64,000 bases of DNA from positions 222,570 to 286,569 of the forward strand of contig VWZL01002847.1 in NCBI GenBank assembly GCA_013396915.1. Direction: 5' to 3'. The notes beneath the pieces were generated by a model. It was not told where the DNA came from, did not search any database, and saw only the letters and a list, made by a program, of their open reading frames with translations. Positions 1 to 11,098 of this stretch are shown here, piece by piece. How positions within the stretch are numbered: the stretch's first letter is position 1; each line of letters begins with the position of its first letter. Origin of the DNA: Stercorarius parasiticus (lineage: Eukaryota > Chordata > Aves > Charadriiformes > Stercorariidae). The position numbers were made by a program, and so were the translations under genes.

Positions 1-2402
1 GGATGTCCACCCAGCCCTCTAGGCTGAAGAGGAAACCTAAGAGTGCTCTTTTTCTGGGCAAGCGCTCCAACCACTTCACTACGACATATGTTGGGAAACC
101 CAACACCTCTGTATCCAGCCTGTATAAAGCTGACCATCCTACCTTCTGTGAAGCTCAGTAAGGTGTATATCGGGCACAAGTAGCAGCTCAAGAGCATGAC
201 ACATGCCAAACTGCAGATAGCCTTCTCAACATGGCAGCAGCTATGGGCAAAGTCAAGGGGATCCTTCAACCCCAGGTAGCTTAACCCTCACCAGAAAAAA
301 CTACTGAAGGAATTACAAAGACAATGAGGGACACCCTCTTGGACTTAAATACCTAAATGCTACCTAAGTCCCAGAAACATTGTGACTGCTCTCTCCCATG
401 CACTGCTGGTGAGCCTCTTCCTTTGCAGCGCAGTGAACAAGACCAGCAGCCCTGCTGGAACCCCACCAGTTAGTAAAACTGGAAAGTAACCCAGCTGCTC
501 CCTTTGGGACCAGTCCTGGCTGCACACATGTATGCCACTGAGGTATCTTCTAGAATCTCACTTATAGCCCTCCTATGTAAATATGTTTTGCAACAGTGAA
601 GGGGGCAGGCACAGAGGATTTCTGTGGAATGAAATATGCCAGGGTAAGCGAAACATCACATCGTACTATTGCAGAGAGCTGGAATTATACAAAAGCATAT
701 ACAGCACACAGATGAAACAGCAAATTTCTATATATAGTATAGTTCTTGAACATATACGTTCTAAAATGAGAGGTGTTTCTCAAAATAAGCAGTAATAGGG
801 AGGGGGAAAAAACAGCTTCCGTAATATGCACTATGGGGCATTTTTGCTGTATTTTTTTCCCCCCACTCCTCTGACTGCAAGCCCTACCTATGTGGAAAAA
901 GAAAATTACAGGATTTCTCCTGGGGAAAAAAAAAAAAAAATTCTCTTCTCAGCACAGAGTGCTAGTGAAGAGGACTTCAGGCAGCATTAAGAGAACCGAC
1001 TCTGGTTTAGGCTTAACAGCCTTGTTCCAATTGGATTTTTTGGCAAGTCGTTTCTGCATTATGGAGGTCTCCAACACCTTCTCTGCACACACACACAATG
1101 TCATGCATGTATCCACACACCTTACTGGAAATAGAAGCTGCTGGCAAGACTGCCTGTTTTTCAAGGACCTGCTCCCAACCTCCCAGAAACCTCATCAGAA
1201 GCAACATTGATATGGTTTCCCTGGAACCTTCACCTTTTGGACAGGTCTCCTTGGCAGCAGTTAATCCAGGCAGCTTATTTTTCACTGCTGCATTCCCAGA
1301 AGAAACCAAGTCAATCCATCATTTTCAGCATAGTTGTTCTGCCCCAAGATGATTCTTGGATGGAAGTCATGTGTGCTGCAGGGCTATCACAAGCTTTCCC
1401 TCCCTCCACACACTCAGTAATTAGCAAAAGTACATTTCCCCAGGTAAGCCTTTGCAAAACAGGTCACACAAATTTGACAGCAGTAAGCTTAAACCGACAG
1501 ACTCCAGATGCAGTATCAAATTTGCTTCCCTCCTCCTCGCTACATAAAAATTGTTTAGTAATGGTCAATGGAAGATAGATTAATCTGTTCAATAATTAGT
1601 TTAGATGACATTTTAAGACTACAAGCAATAATCTAGTTACATGCAACAAATAATTTTAAAGAATCACAATTTTTCTAATGTACTTTATGATCAACAAATA
1701 GGCTTAGGCAGATCTAATAAGCTGAGAAAATAAAACTGCTCACTAAGGAACTTAAATTGCATGTCCAAATTAAATAAACTCTCTTTAGCCTCTAGCAATT
1801 AAAACAAACACAGTATATTTAGCAGGAGGAAAAGGTTTTTCATTTGACAGATGGCCATTTAACCAGTTCTAGTTAACTCTAAAACTGCACAATTTCCAAC
1901 AGCAAAGAAACCCAGCCCTATCAGTATGAGGCCAGTCTACAGTTTGTACCTGTGAATAATGAACAAAAGGTGTTCCTAAAAAGCTATTTTCCATGGTAGG
2001 AAGATTTTTATGCACCTTACTTGTGGACATAAAGAGCTGTTGTAGCTATAACAAAATGAAAAAAAAAAGGCTTGGAAAAAAACCCCTTTAACTTATTTCA
2101 TAATCTTCCATCACCATTATCTATCAAAACTCTCTTCTCCTATGTAGCCCTGGTTTGACTTTTTAAACAGTCAAAGAGCGTGCATTGATTAACCCCAGCA
2201 AATCTGTGCATTTGCATGAAACCGCCCTGAGTAACTCTTCCGTGCCAGAGGCAACAACTAAACCCAACATCTAATCTGGGTATTGGCTAGAACAGAGGCA
2301 AAGCAATTCATTTCCATGATAAACGGTCCATCTGGAAACCCAGCAAGTCAGTCTAACCCACCACTTTTTACCCCACAGATGCGTAGGTGACATTGAAATG
2401 AT
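1..2402. other. MCF2L intron interior, no gene seen
   Basis: This is AT-rich non-coding sequence. By inference it belongs to the minus-strand MCF2L intron that follows the coding exon at 10875-11052. Open frames here are short, overlap on both strands and resemble no family I know. An A-run lies near 925-939. No recognisable repeat or RNA gene was found. Confidence 0.5.
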
Positions 2403-3545
2403 ATCATAGAATCGCCTAGGTTGGAAGGGACCTTTCAGATCATCCAGTCCAACCATCAACCTAACTGACAAAAATCATCACTAAACTATACCTCTAAGCA
2501 CTATGTCTACCCGGCTTTTAAATACCTCCAGGGATGGCGACTCAACCACTTCACTAGGCAGCCTCTTCCAATGCTTGATAACCCTTTCAGTGTAAAAATT
2601 TTTCTGAATATCCAGTCTAAACTTCCCCTGGCCCAACTTGAGGTCATTTCCTCTTGTCCTATTGCCTGTTACTTGGGAGAAGAGACCAACCCCCACCTCT
2701 ACCACCTCCTTTCAGGTAGTTGTAGAGAGCAATAAGGTCTCCCTTCAGCCTCCTTTTCTCCAGGCTAAACAACCCCAGCTCCCTCAGCCGCTCCTCATAA
2801 GACTTATTCTCCAGACCCCTCACCAGCTTCGTTGCCCTTCTTGACCCACTCCAGCACCTCAATGTCTTTTTTGTGTTGATGGCCCCAAAACTGGACACAG
2901 TACTCAAGATGGGGCCTCACCAGTGCCGAGTACAGGGGGACAATCACTTCCCTAGTCCTACTAACCACACTGTTCCTGACACAGACCAGGACGCTGTTGG
3001 CCTTCTTGGCCACCTGGGCACACTGCTGGCTCATATTCAGACAGCAGTCAACCAACACCCCCAGGTCCTTTTCTACCAGTCAGCTCTCCAGCCACTCCTC
3101 CCCAAGCTTGTAGCATTGCATGGGGTTGTAGTGACCCAAGTGCAGGACCTGGCACTTGGCCTTATTGAACCTCATATCATTGGCCTTGGCCCATTGATCC
3201 AGCCAGTCCAGATCCCTCTGTAGAGCCTTTCTACCCTCAAGCAGGTGGGAGGACACTCTTACCCAACTTGGTGTCGTCTGCAAACTTACTGAGGGTGCAC
3301 TCAATCCCCTCGTCCACATCATTGATAAAGATTATTAAAGAGAACCGGCCCCAGTACTGAGCCCTGGGAACACCACTTGTGACCAGCCACCAACTGGACT
3401 TAAGTCCATCCACCACCGCTCTCTGGGCCCAGCCCTCCAGCCAGTTTTTCACCCAGCGAAGAGTACTCCCATCCAGCCATGGGCAGACAGTTTCTCCAGG
3501 AGGATGCTGTGGCATGCAGGAGGATCCTGTGGGAGACCTTCTAGC
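2403..3545 (-). mobile_element. CR1 LINE, 5'-truncated and frameshifted
   Basis: The left edge is the reverse complement of the CR1 3' end, with the (A)TTCTATGAT tail and the CCCTTCCAACCTAGG block. Reading leftwards from 3515 on the minus strand, the translation shows the reverse transcriptase region, including [20 protein letters not shown] with the catalytic FADD box. It continues through the C-terminal CR1 motifs SREV-type, [32 protein letters not shown] and VIKHWKRLPSEVVESPSLEVF. These pieces fall in several frames, so the copy is dead. The endonuclease and everything upstream of the mid-RT region are missing, which is the usual outcome of 5' truncation during insertion. Confidence 0.93.
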
Positions 3546-4978
3546 TCAGATGGTTTCTTTTGCACCTACACAAGACCTAATGTTTACATTCACAACTTCT
3601 CCATCTTCATGGCCTTAGGAGTAAGTGGCCAAATCCAGTAACCGATCTGTCTTTACAGAAGCAGAGGAGGCAAGAAGCAAAGAACTCTAAACTTCCCTGC
3701 GACTGCTCTTCATTACACCGGGGTGGAGGGCACATCCAAGGCATGAGATGTCTACGGTCATGCATTACCCTGTCAGAAGAATACATCACTTTCTATAATA
3801 CAGCTCATTTTTTCCTGTTTAGATATTATAATCAAGCAGATTTCCAAAGATATCCACTGCCTACAGATACAGAAAGATGGGATTTACAGAATGCCTAAAC
3901 AGGTTAGACATGTAACCTTCTCTGAATTTCAATTACACCGCTGCTTAGGGTCTTTTCCAATTTCTTTGGAGCCACCTGAGGCACAAAGGTACTCATGTCA
4001 GGGACCAAACAGAATCGACACAGCTTTCCTATTTTAGTTTCAGCAAGCATCTAATGTTTCATCCTGCATGGAGAATATCTGAAAAGTGAAGCATGATCTA
4101 AATCAAAAGAGAAAGGTTCATTACATTCAGAGGTATCACAAAAGGTATTAATTTTCCTTAATAAATGAAAACATTAATAACTAAATGTTATTGTTTTCTC
4201 TTATGATTAAATGGTGACATATTTCAAGTATGTTATAAACAAAAGGACACCTATAACTACATAGTATTAAAATATATGAACCCAAGAAAGTTGTATTAAC
4301 TTTTACTAGCTTAATGTTGCTAGAGGATAATTTCATACCTCCCTATGCAACATAAAAATGCCACTATTTGAGGAAACACCACATTTTAGTTTACATGCGC
4401 CACATCTTACTGTGAAAGTGTTCTCAACACCATGAAGAACAAAGCAGGTATAGCTTCCCCTTAACTGGATCTTAAGAAGTCCTTGCTTCTTTGTACAGAT
4501 TATTGGTATTTGCCTCTCCCTTAGCAAGGAGCTCTCCGTGCACAGAATAAGCAGCAAAATGAAGGCAGGCAGTCAGGCTGGAAGAGCTCCAGCTATACCT
4601 CCCAGGTTCCATGTGATCTCACAGCTAACAAGGAACCCCAGCCAAACTCCTTCTGAAAAGCAAAACACTCTCTAGGAAATAGGAGAATAGAAAGGGAAAA
4701 ATAACAAATGCTGTGGCTGGGCTGCTTATTACACCAGAAAAACAGGGAAAAAGTAGAAGGAAGCACAGCAAAGGTATTTCCAATACACCTAATACACCAT
4801 TAAAAGTTGTGATGGATCAGTATAAGCCATTGCAGCACACAGTACTCGGAATATCTCCCTAAAATCTTTCCCAGTTGGGTTCAGGGAATTTTGGAGGAAA
4901 ATTAAAAATGCTTTCATGCCTTCACTATAGCTGCAGATGGTACCACAGGTTACTCAACTTTATCTCAGTGGTGCGGCC

Positions 4979-4999
4979 AAAAAAAAAAAAAAAAAAAAA
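4979..4999 (+). repeat. Poly(A) run, 21 A
   Basis: An uninterrupted run of 21 A follows GTGCGGCC. No retrotransposon body is recognisable upstream, so it is a simple repeat or the tail of something too old to identify. Confidence 0.9.
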
Positions 5000-6725
5000 G
5001 ACTAGCAGCAACTAATAAACACTAAGAATAATTTCAGGCAGCATTGTTTCCAGAAAATGTCTCTTTTTTTTTTTTTAAGCTTCATTCTTTCTCTGTTACC
5101 GTATGAAATACCCACATAGGCAGGAAGGCAAATAGCAGTTGAACTGAAAATTCATCAAGTGTAGCACTGAATTACAGACATATATGCACACATATATACT
5201 CACACACGCTCTGAATTTTATTGCTGACACTACCGAAATACCTCTCCATAGCTCATTTTCAGCTGGCAATGCCTTTTTACACTAATGGAACTTTTCTGCT
5301 CCAGTGTCTTGCTGAAGTGCTACTAGCTGAACAAGAAGTTATTTTTATATATTCCATATTTGCTGTAATTCCCAGGAAAGAAGGAATTAGAGTAAGATGT
5401 TTAATATTAATTTCATTTAAGAGGCTGGTTAACCTGCAAAGCTTAAAAGTCTTAAGACGAAAATCCTGACAAGATTCCTACTGATTTTAATCAAGCTGGG
5501 ATTTCATTGCTCTGTTACTTGAAGCAGCAACATAATACAGATGAGGTTTACCATGCAAAGGTTCTCCTTTCCCTGTTGTTAGGTAGATTATTCCAATTAG
5601 CTTTAAACATGTCTCATTTTGAGGAGTTAAACCCGTAAGATTTTGCCAAATTCCTTCAGTTGAAATTCAGTTTTAATAAAAAGCAGCTCTTTTAACTAAC
5701 ATATAAAAACGTTGGCTCATAAACACATGCTGAGACTGATACCAGTCCTACAGCAGCCAGTAAAGGAACAGGTCTATAAAGACATTTATCTATAAAATTG
5801 AGTTCCACTGTAAGCAAATAGCCTCAAACACTGAGAAATGCTAACTGTGCACACATAATATCTGCTGTATCTTACTTGGACATGCAGTTCACATCAATCA
5901 AATTACTAGTACAAAACAAAAAGCTCAGCATGGATATACTTAAAAGCTCCCACAGTAAAATCCAGACCGTCCTTTGAGGATAACCCACTGCCACCAAGCA
6001 GAAAAATAGAGAAGTGTACAGCAAAACAAATACTTTTCTCTGCCAACAGTTACGCTGATCCCATTTCTATGTCCATAAAGAAAATAAATCCCGATTCCCT
6101 CCCTCCTTGAGCATTATGACAGATACCACCAGGGACAGCAATAGCTACCAGCTCTGTGCTGGACCATGTATCACTAAGTGGCTTGTGTATTACAGCTTAA
6201 GGACTCCTGCTCTAGGTGGCTTTGTTTTTAAAAGCAAAATGGTCATGGGTTATTTAGCATTTGCACAGCCAGGCTGAGAAGTCTATTATGCCACCTTCAT
6301 TCCACCGAAACGGTACCAATGTTAATCAGATGGCAGCATGCTGTTGTCACTCTTTTAGCTACCAATAAAAGCAGCTTCTAAGAGATCATTTTAAGTTTCA
6401 TATTTTTTAATTAAGATTTTTAAAAGGTTGTATTTGTAGATATCAAGGAATAGAATGGACTTGATCCAGAGAGCATTAAGTGACTTTTCAGAAAAACAAT
6501 AGCTAATTTTAAACAGTATAATTATTATAACAATGAACACCTACAATGTTTCCCTTGTACATTACTACTGAAATCTTATATTTATACAGTTGTGACTAGT
6601 GGAAGCAAGGGGCTAATAAGTATAACTGAAGTTATACTCTGGGCTCAGAATATAACTGGAGTTACCAGGATGTACAAGTGTTTAAGAGACAGCGTGACGT
6701 TGGGTTTTTCCCCCCCTGAGGCAGG

Positions 6726-6738
6726 TGATGAGTCATCA
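6726..6738. promoter_or_regulatory. AP-1/Maf-like palindrome
   Basis: The 13-mer TGATGAGTCATCA is palindromic apart from its central base and contains the AP-1 core TGAGTCA. It resembles extended Maf/NF-E2 type elements. The match is seen directly. Occupancy or function is not shown, and a match of this length can occur by chance. Confidence 0.25.
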
Positions 6739-9700
6739 GTGCTCTTGATAATGTAACCTGACCACACTGTTCCAGACAGCGATGTTGTAGCAGGTATATA
6801 TTATATCATTCAAAGCTGTCAGCTTCAGTAATTCCATTGAGTAGTGCCTAAAAGGTGTTTATGTATGGAAAATAACACAATTAACATTTTGAGATGATAC
6901 TAAGCACATTTCTTTCCAAGAGCACATGAACTTAACAGATGAGCATTTCAAGTGCCTGTGAGTGCAACAGCTGACAGTGTATTTTGCAGCACTGTTACAA
7001 GTGTTAGAATTGGCACTTCCCAGTCAGTCTTTTCAGCTGCCCTGTAATTTCTCATGCAAAAATCATAACAATCAAAAAGACCCCATTTTATAGTTTTAAA
7101 TGGTTTAAAAAAATTTTCTACTCGTGAAGCATGTCTTCTCAGGTTAAGTTTGGATCAGGGAGACTTCAGACTTCAGTCAGCGGTCACCTGTATCCTTGGA
7201 TTCCTCAAAATCTGGGCAGAGTCACGATAGTCCCCTTACTTTTGTAAAAGCTTTGATTGTAGCACCCTCATGGCTGTTTACTACATCATCAGCAATTACA
7301 GTTCCCAAGACATCACATTAGCAAATCTTGATGCCACAGGAGGTTTCTTCTGCTTCCCTATTGCTTTAGCATCATGGCAGAAGGGTAAAAAACCCTTTGT
7401 GAAAAGACTATATTCCAAACAGATATGAACTGAAGGAAGAAAAACCAAACAAAGAAAAGGTGTCAACCATTTGACCAGGACCATCCAGAAAAGCCCCATT
7501 CAAAAAAACCCAAAACCCTGTTCTAATATAAGCAGGCCTCCAAGCTCAGCACTCCTGAAGTCCAACCCCAACCAGGTAGAACAACATAACAGGCACTGAG
7601 AAATTCTAGAAATACTGTATTTTTAATTTTTTATTTATTTCTTTTTAAAGAGTCATGACTGTCTGGCCCACCTACATCCTTTCCGTTTTCCAGCCTCTTC
7701 TGAAGACAAGAAGGGGAAGGATGTATTACGCACACAATCTGAAATGAGGCTAGAGCATAGACAAGTTGGTGGGACATTATCATGCTTCCATCTTGATTGT
7801 GCTCTGCCTCAAGCTGCATTTTGCATGTTTCTTCATCTATTGCTTTCAAGCTAGGCTTATAAACCTTCCAAGATGGAACATGTTCTCTCCGTGTGTAAAC
7901 TCACGGACACAATGAAGACCTGATCTTAATTATAACTTCTAGGAAAACGTTGCAGTAAAAATACTGCTATTAATATAGGATCAGTAGTATAGCAGATGAG
8001 TTCCTCGGGAGGGGGAGAGAACAAAGGCATTAAAACTTCAGCAACAGCAACATATGGTTTAACTAGAGAAGAGCAGCAAGATGCTCTCCATCTCCATCCA
8101 TTATTAATTTGCATGAGAGACTAAGACCCCTCATATTTGCTTACAGAACCCAAAAATAGAGAAGGCAAAAGACTCTAACAACATTGCTGGAGTTTATTTT
8201 CTGCAGCAGCATTTCTCTTACTGCCTTTTCCCACCAGAAGACTATAAGGCTTAGCTTCACAGAGCAAGGCACTATGGCTTTCATTACCAACCATGTTGAT
8301 ACTTGCTTTTTTCCTGAAGTGAGTGTTTAAACAAGCATTAGAACTAGAGCAAAACAACCTTCATCTGACCACATACCCAGCATACAAATTGCCCCTTTTA
8401 AATATTCACCATGTTATGCCGCTGTAGTTCTTTTCAGAGCAGATTCTTTTTAGCAGTCCCTTGATAAAGTCAGAAAATACTAACATGCAGATTGCATCAA
8501 TTAAGAGCAATAATTTGTTAAAAATCAAAACCCTATAAACTGTCCACAAATACAATGATTCATTCAACCCCCCAGTACTAGCAATAGTATTACTTGTGAC
8601 ACAGAAAAAGCTTTCATACTGAATTTAAAGTCTAATAACTTCACCAGAAAATTATCTGCAACTAAGTTTCTTATTCCTAGCTCTGGAAAATCTCCTTTCC
8701 CAGTCTATACAATGATCTCTTCTTCAAATTGAAAGAAAACAGTTTTTTGGGTTTTTTTTTAAAACTATGTCCCACTTTTTCCAGGCCTAAAGAATATTAT
8801 CAAGTGCTTTTTAGTTTTGATTAACAGCTTGCAATTCAGTTGTCAAGCCACGCATGGATGTAACTCTCAGTGAAAAATCTGCTACATCTCAGGCCAGGAA
8901 ACTTAGTCCAGAATTTCAGTCACTAAACCTCATATTTCTTTTACATGGACTTCAGTGACAGGACGGCAGCCACAGCAAAAAGGTGAAATTAGAATAGCCG
9001 AGTATGTGCAGGTTATTATAGACAGTCCCATGCCTATGAAGTATGCATATACACTCAGTTCCTGGTCCATCTTCACTGCTTTCATTCTGCTCTGCGCAAT
9101 TTACCAAGCTGCCTTTGTAGATTAACCAGTCAACTGTTGATTCACTGTTACATCAACAGAGAATACACACCCACCCACCCCTTAGTTTGAACCTAACACA
9201 GCTCTCCCCTGAATTTCTGGAGACTAGGAGTAGCAGTTTCCCATTTAAAATCCTCCAGATGACAAAAGACAGAACTACCTTTCCTCTGACTTCATACTCC
9301 AGGCCTGCGTTCCCAGGACATGTTTGTTTCTTCTTCCACCACAGAAGCACTGTACTAAAAAAGTTTCTTGAAGTCTCTTAGCCTAGCTTAAAGCACTGAG
9401 ATGAATCACGTACACCTAGCTCACCTCCAGCAGTGGTTTATTTCACCAGAGATTTCATTAAGAACAGGCTAGAGACTGCACAAGCTCTTTAAGTAGTCTG
9501 TTCAACAATCCCCACAGTTATGTCTAAATCTTGCCTGCAGAAATCAAGTTTGCGTTTTCTTATTCTATTAGATAGGGACAACAAGAACATTAAAACAAGC
9601 AGATGTCCACCTTCTTCCATATACAAAGATCTCCACTAGCAATTCAGAATCTGCATGCTCTTCCTTCTGTTTTCTCTTGTAGTCTAGATACACCCTCCTT

Positions 9701-9773
9701 ATTTCCATAAGAGCACAAGTCATATTTTGTAATCCTCTGACCAATCCTGACACCCTCCTCTGGAATTTCTGCA

Positions 9774-9860
9774 GGGTTTTTTGTTCTGGTGTTTGGTTTT
9801 TGGGTTTGTTTTGTTGGGTTTTTTTTTTTTGTTGTTTTTGTTGGTTTTGGGGTTTTTTTG
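9774..9860 (+). repeat. G/T-rich low-complexity tract
   Basis: The plus strand is almost only T and G, with repeated GTTTTT and GGTTTT units. On the minus strand it reads as a Lys/Gln/Asn/Pro-rich open frame, which is a composition artefact and not a protein. Confidence 0.85.
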
Positions 9861-10874
9861 CATCTTTCCTTGTTGCCCTCAAAGGAAATCTCGTATTCTG
9901 GCTGAGACCTCAACGGAACACAAATAAAATGATTACCCTAATAACTACCTCCTGTTAAGCCAGAGCAGAATATGAATCATTCTGTAGTACCACTAACATC
10001 ATTAGCTCATCCAGGCTGAAAGAATGAGCTTTTTTTCTTTTATGACAAAGGAGTCATATCCTGCCTTGTAATTGTATATTAAACACAAAACTGCATTTTA
10101 GTGAATTTCATCTTTCCGGTTTTGGATCATCTTTCCAGCTTAGAGAGGTTTGCATGAATATGTGTAGATTTTTTTTTTAATTATCTAGGAGGCTTTTTAA
10201 AGGCTTGTTTAAGAAAATGAAATGAAGATGTGTTAATAAAGACCAACTGCTATCAGATGCAACTGCTAATCAAATTATAGAATTATAGTCCATCTGCACT
10301 AGTACCAAGGCAAAGGTCACATAGTTCATATATGAACGCAACAACCTCCTGCACAAGTAAATATAAGATCAGATGGTACAGGAAAAAAATGTATTCTTAA
10401 TCCCTGTAACCATTAACTAGCACTCACTACAGTTTTCTGCTTATGGACCATGGCAACAAAAGCAATGTGATAAGGTGCAGAGGTATTTTGTATTTGCTTC
10501 TCAGCAGTTTCTCTAGAGTATGATTTTAAAACTGTAGGAAGGTAGGTCAGGTTTCTTCGGGATGACTATTTTTTGCTAATCAATTAATTTATGGAATTAT
10601 TTTAATTTCTTATAACAAGCATCAGTCCTCCCGAGTAAAGGTCTTCATTCTTCACTAGCCTACTACTAAACGTTTATTTTTGTGGTGACATCATCCTCCT
10701 CCTCCAAGTGAATACTCACCTATTCCGTTATTTGGGCTCTCTGCCCTACTCTTACTGCTAGTGATGAGACACCATTGCTAAAATTCTTAAAGCCGTCAGT
10801 CCTCTTCCGCCCTCCTCTTAATATGGTTTGGCAGCCAGCTGGACAATTTTCAAAATACGCTATATTTTTCTCAC

Positions 10875-11052
10875 CTGCTGTGCTTTCTGGCATCTCCTGC
10901 TTATCTTGCACAAGCTGCATGATATCTGACACCACAACCTGATGGCTTGTATCTTCTTCTTTCTCTTCATTAGACTGGCTGGCTGTTGCAAAACAGTTGC
11001 AGCTTCCAGTTTCTTTGCACGGGATTAACCTCCAATACCAGTAGTCAGACAT
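10875..11052 (-). CDS. MCF2L: MCF2L, first coding exon (59 codons plus 1 nt)
   Basis: This exon encodes the N-terminus of a Dbl-family guanine nucleotide exchange factor (Dbs/Ost) that activates Rho GTPases such as Cdc42 and RhoA. It starts at an ATG (11050-11052) with MSDYWYWRLIPCKETGSC and continues through an acidic KEEDTSHQ stretch to VVVSDIMQLVQD and PESTA. It then meets a good donor, GCAG|GTGAGA, at 10875/10874. From memory, one mammalian MCF2L isoform begins with the same pattern: M-x-D-x-W, CK, NE-K-EE-(D)T(S)HQ, VSD, and LVQD. The Sec14-like, spectrin, DH, PH and SH3 regions are encoded by exons beyond the left edge. The open frame past the donor, to 10720, is intron. The start context is weak (T at -3). 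The position downstream of ATP11A in the same orientation matches 13q34 synteny and makes the paralogues MCF2 and MCF2L2 less likely. Confidence 0.8.
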
Positions 11053-11098
11053 GAAAATGCTGTAAATTGATTTCTGAAATTTAAAAACAAACAGAAAA
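11053..11098 (-). other. MCF2L: Splice acceptor and 5' UTR part of the MCF2L start exon
   Basis: Upstream of the ATG on the minus strand is a T-rich tract followed by AAATTTCAG, with the AG at 11075-11074. This would make the exon begin at 11073 and leave 21 nt before the ATG. A second possible acceptor, TTTACAG, ends at 11060. An acceptor here means the start exon is internal, joined to a non-coding exon further right. The CpG island near 20.7 kb is the obvious candidate. Confidence 0.6.

Larger units (their letters stand above)
3546..10874. other. MCF2L intron interior, no gene seen
   Basis: About 7.3 kb of AT-rich sequence contains simple repeats but no recognisable exon or interspersed repeat. 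The next exon expected for MCF2L (start of the Sec14-like region) was not found among the minus-strand open frames, so it should lie beyond the left edge of the window. Confidence 0.5.
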
